From UBA5239 sp031548025 (GTDB taxonomy: Bacteria; Verrucomicrobiota; Lentisphaeria; Victivallales; Victivallaceae): a stretch of 64,000 nt of DNA. Below, one piece after another: positions 62,313-64,000 of this stretch (its first letter is position 1; each line of letters starts with the position of its first letter). The stretch lies in contig JAVBRM010000005.1 in the NCBI GenBank assembly GCA_031548025.1, positions 1 through 64,000 on the forward strand, given 5' to 3'. A program made the translations under genes and the position numbers. A model generated the notes under the pieces. The model was not told the DNA's origin. It did no database searches and was given only the letters and a program-made list of their open reading frames with translations.

Positions 62313-64000
62313 CTAACTCCCGCTTCCATAGCTGCGGACCCGATTGGAAGCGGATTGTTGCATTCGCTGCATCGGCCCGGTAAGCCCGTTCAGATATAAC
62401 ATGAAATAAAACGAATAATCCACTTCCTTGCCGCCATCGTCGCCGCGAGAACGTTCCTGAGCGACTTCAAACGACACATCCCAGCAGTGGATGGTTTTGA
62501 TCAGCCTGATCCTGGCGGATGACATATATCCTGCTTCAAAGTCATATGCCATGTCGAAGCCGCCGCGGAAAGAGTGATCCATCGAAAGAGGCATGGTGAA
62601 ACCGAAATTGATTTTTTGTGAACGCTCGGGGTAATAACGGTCGAAAGAACTGCCACCGTCAAGTTCAAAGAAGGTACTGCCCATCGAATAAGCCGGACGT
62701 GAATGATATGCATCATTATAAATATAACTGACATTGACGGTACAGCCTTCGAAAATCGTATACGTGATCCCCATATGAAGTTTATTGAAAATATCACCGC
62801 CGATCCCTGGCCTGCCGGATTTTCTGCCCGCCCTGACGGCTTCGGTATCATGGTCGCTGTTCTGTCCCGCGTCGATCGCCATCAAGAACCACAAATTGAT
62901 ATTCGAATGAGGTGTGAAGTCCATTCTCGCAACAAAATCGCCGACATTGTTAAATCCGTCGGTATTCTGAAAATGATAATCCCAATACGTTTCCAGCGAC
63001 AGCCAGTTATAAATTTGTTCATTACCATAATCACCACGGCGGGTCTGCAATCTCTGGCGCATCCCCAACCGGACGAAATTCTGTTCGGTAATGCGGTCGA
63101 TATCGTCAAAATAGTAGATATTATTGCGGTCAACAGTCGGCTCGGGGATATAAGTATAATTCACATATGGCTCCATCATATGGCGGAAGCCGTCGAGCTG
63201 AAAATAAGAATTGCGGACATCCTGCCAGGCCCGGTAGATTTTGGTATTCGCTTCAACCCCGGCCTCGAAGACAAAACGCATTTTACTGCCGCCTTTCGAG
63301 TCATAATAATTTACCACTCCCGGTTTGGTACTGTCCTCGGCATTGACTTCGTGCATAAAAGCCAAATCCTCGGGGGTAACCTCGCGCTTGGAGGTTTTAT
63401 CATAATAAGTCATCCGGAAACCGGTACGGGGAGTAACATGCAACCAGGGAAACCGAATCGGATAGTAGAACATATGCAGGGAGTCAAGACGGAATGAATC
63501 GTAATTTTTATTATCGTCGTACGGCTTGCCGGTTTTCGGGTCAGTCGGGCGGTCTTTGTCGAATTCCCGCCACTTCATATAATAGAGCCCCATGGAATTT
63601 TCGCTCTGATAATAGATGTTCCAGAATAATTCCTGGCGTGGGATATCGATGCGGTATTCCGGCAGACGCTGCATGGTGGTATAGAAAGGATTAACCTGAA
63701 AATTCGAATAAAGCGAGGTTGAAAAACGGTCGAACTGGTATTCGAAGGCGGCAAATGAAGCCGGCTCGGGGTTGGCGCTGTATGCCGCCTGGTCGTAGTC
63801 ATACCGGAAGTAATAGTCGCTGCTCAGGTTGAACTGCCCGCGAAAATCCAGCCTGGAAGTAAGATGGGTAACGTTCGCTATCTCGAAATTATAGCGGTAA
63901 TGCGGGATTTCCAGCCGTTCTTTTTCCACGTCGCTGGTCTCATACGGACGCAAGTCGTATATAGAGTAACCCTTGAAATAAGTACGGGAATTGTCAAAGT
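62313..64000 (-). CDS. lptD: LPS-assembly protein LptD, C-terminal part (leaves the window)
   Basis: The frame is open through 64000, so only the last ~562 codons are seen and the N terminus lies outside. The visible part is a beta barrel: alternating aromatic/polar strands (YYFRYDYDQA, FSTSLYSNFQVNPF), QRLPEYRIDIPRQELFWNIYYQSE as in LptD family members, FRMTYYDKTSKREV and MEPYVNYTYIPEPTVDRNNIYYFDDIDRITEQNFVRLGMRQRLQTRR. LptD inserts LPS in the outer leaflet. The C terminus is not a typical OMP Phe but a tail SNRVRSYGSGS, a deviation. A different large porin is the alternative. Confidence 0.72.
   Translation of the reverse strand, partial: FDNSRTYFKGYSIYDLRPYETSDVEKERLEIPHYRYNFEIANVTHLTSRLDFRGQFNLSSDYYFRYDYDQAAYSANPEPASFAAFEYQFDRFSTSLYSNFQVNPFYTTMQRLPEYRIDIPRQELFWNIYYQSENSMGLYYMKWREFDKDRPTDPKTGKPYDDNKNYDSFRLDSLHMFYYPIRFPWLHVTPRTGFRMTYYDKTSKREVTPEDLAFMHEVNAEDSTKPGVVNYYDSKGGSKMRFVFEAGVEANTKIYRAWQDVRNSYFQLDGFRHMMEPYVNYTYIPEPTVDRNNIYYFDDIDRITEQNFVRLGMRQRLQTRRGDYGNEQIYNWLSLETYWDYHFQNTDGFNNVGDFVARMDFTPHSNINLWFLMAIDAGQNSDHDTEAVRAGRKSGRPGIGGDIFNKLHMGITYTIFEGCTVNVSYIYNDAYHSRPAYSMGSTFFELDGGSSFDRYYPERSQKINFGFTMPLSMDHSFRGGFDMAYDFEAGYMSSARIRLIKTIHCWDVSFEVAQERSRGDDGGKEVDYSFYFMLYLNGLTGPMQRMQQSASNRVRSYGSGS

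Overview
The window reads as chromosomal DNA of a diderm bacterium of the PVC group, most likely a member of the Lentisphaerota (Victivallales-like). The evidence is indirect: LPS-type envelope genes (lpxD, hldD, an lptD-like barrel, a WaaP/KdkA-like kinase), four pseudopilins with an FTLIELLVV N terminus and an H/DG-type C terminus, two DUF4838 proteins, CBM9-like and beta-galactosidase-like secreted enzymes, and a MoxR-DUF58-transglutaminase operon. GC content looks moderate, near 53-55% by eye. I found no rRNA, tRNA, CRISPR array or intact insertion sequence.

Layout. 1-3130: an iteron-like repeat cluster, a large membrane protein and a small secreted protein. 3144-10769: a GT39-like membrane protein, rlmN, an MFS transporter, a small helix-turn-helix protein, Skp/OmpH, lpxD, a Sel1-repeat protein and a small membrane protein. 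10953-15477: moxR, DUF58, transglutaminase. 15556-20797: a LacI-regulated module (regulator, pseudopilin, DUF4838 protein, TPR protein). 20958-22928: a DEAD-box helicase. 22959-28537 (minus): two glycoside-hydrolase-like proteins with a pseudopilin between them, facing an AraC regulator (28649). 29650-35960: a second AraC regulator divergent from a pseudopilin, CapA-like protein, DUF4838 protein, GNAT and an amber-interrupted class I amidotransferase. 36019-42297: srkA-like kinase, PHP phosphatase, trmO, a PH/zinc-ribbon protein, cvfB, an LPS-kinase-like protein and rsmD. 42601-49985: rpmF-plsX-fabH, glycerate kinase, ymdB-nadC-ruvA, a fourth pseudopilin and a DUF421 protein. 50174-55143: esterase, glnS, DUF454, a DUF4143 ATPase remnant, a DnaQ-like exonuclease and a Gfo/Idh/MocA oxidoreductase. 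55332-59597 (minus): a five-gene operon of unknown membrane proteins rich in zinc ribbons. 59907-64000: a GDSL-hydrolase remnant, rsmB, hldD and the C-terminal part of an lptD-like gene that leaves the window.

How the genes fit together. Three separate modules repeat one plan: a transcription regulator (LacI or AraC), a pseudopilin and a large exported glycan-acting protein, which suggests regulated use of host or algal polysaccharides. The housekeeping blocks cover envelope biogenesis, phospholipid and fatty-acid initiation, NAD synthesis, rRNA and tRNA modification, and Holliday-junction repair.

The least explained material is: (i) the five-gene zinc-ribbon membrane operon; (ii) a family of intergenic elements with arms made of 7-bp repeats in inverted orientation around a related core, at three places, one of which supplies the stop codons of both flanking genes; (iii) a palindrome of about 165 bp at 50001-50170; (iv) the absence of the canonical glycine before the cleavage site in all four pseudopilins; and (v) an amidotransferase split by a single in-frame TAG. 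All family assignments come from reading motifs by eye; no searches were run.
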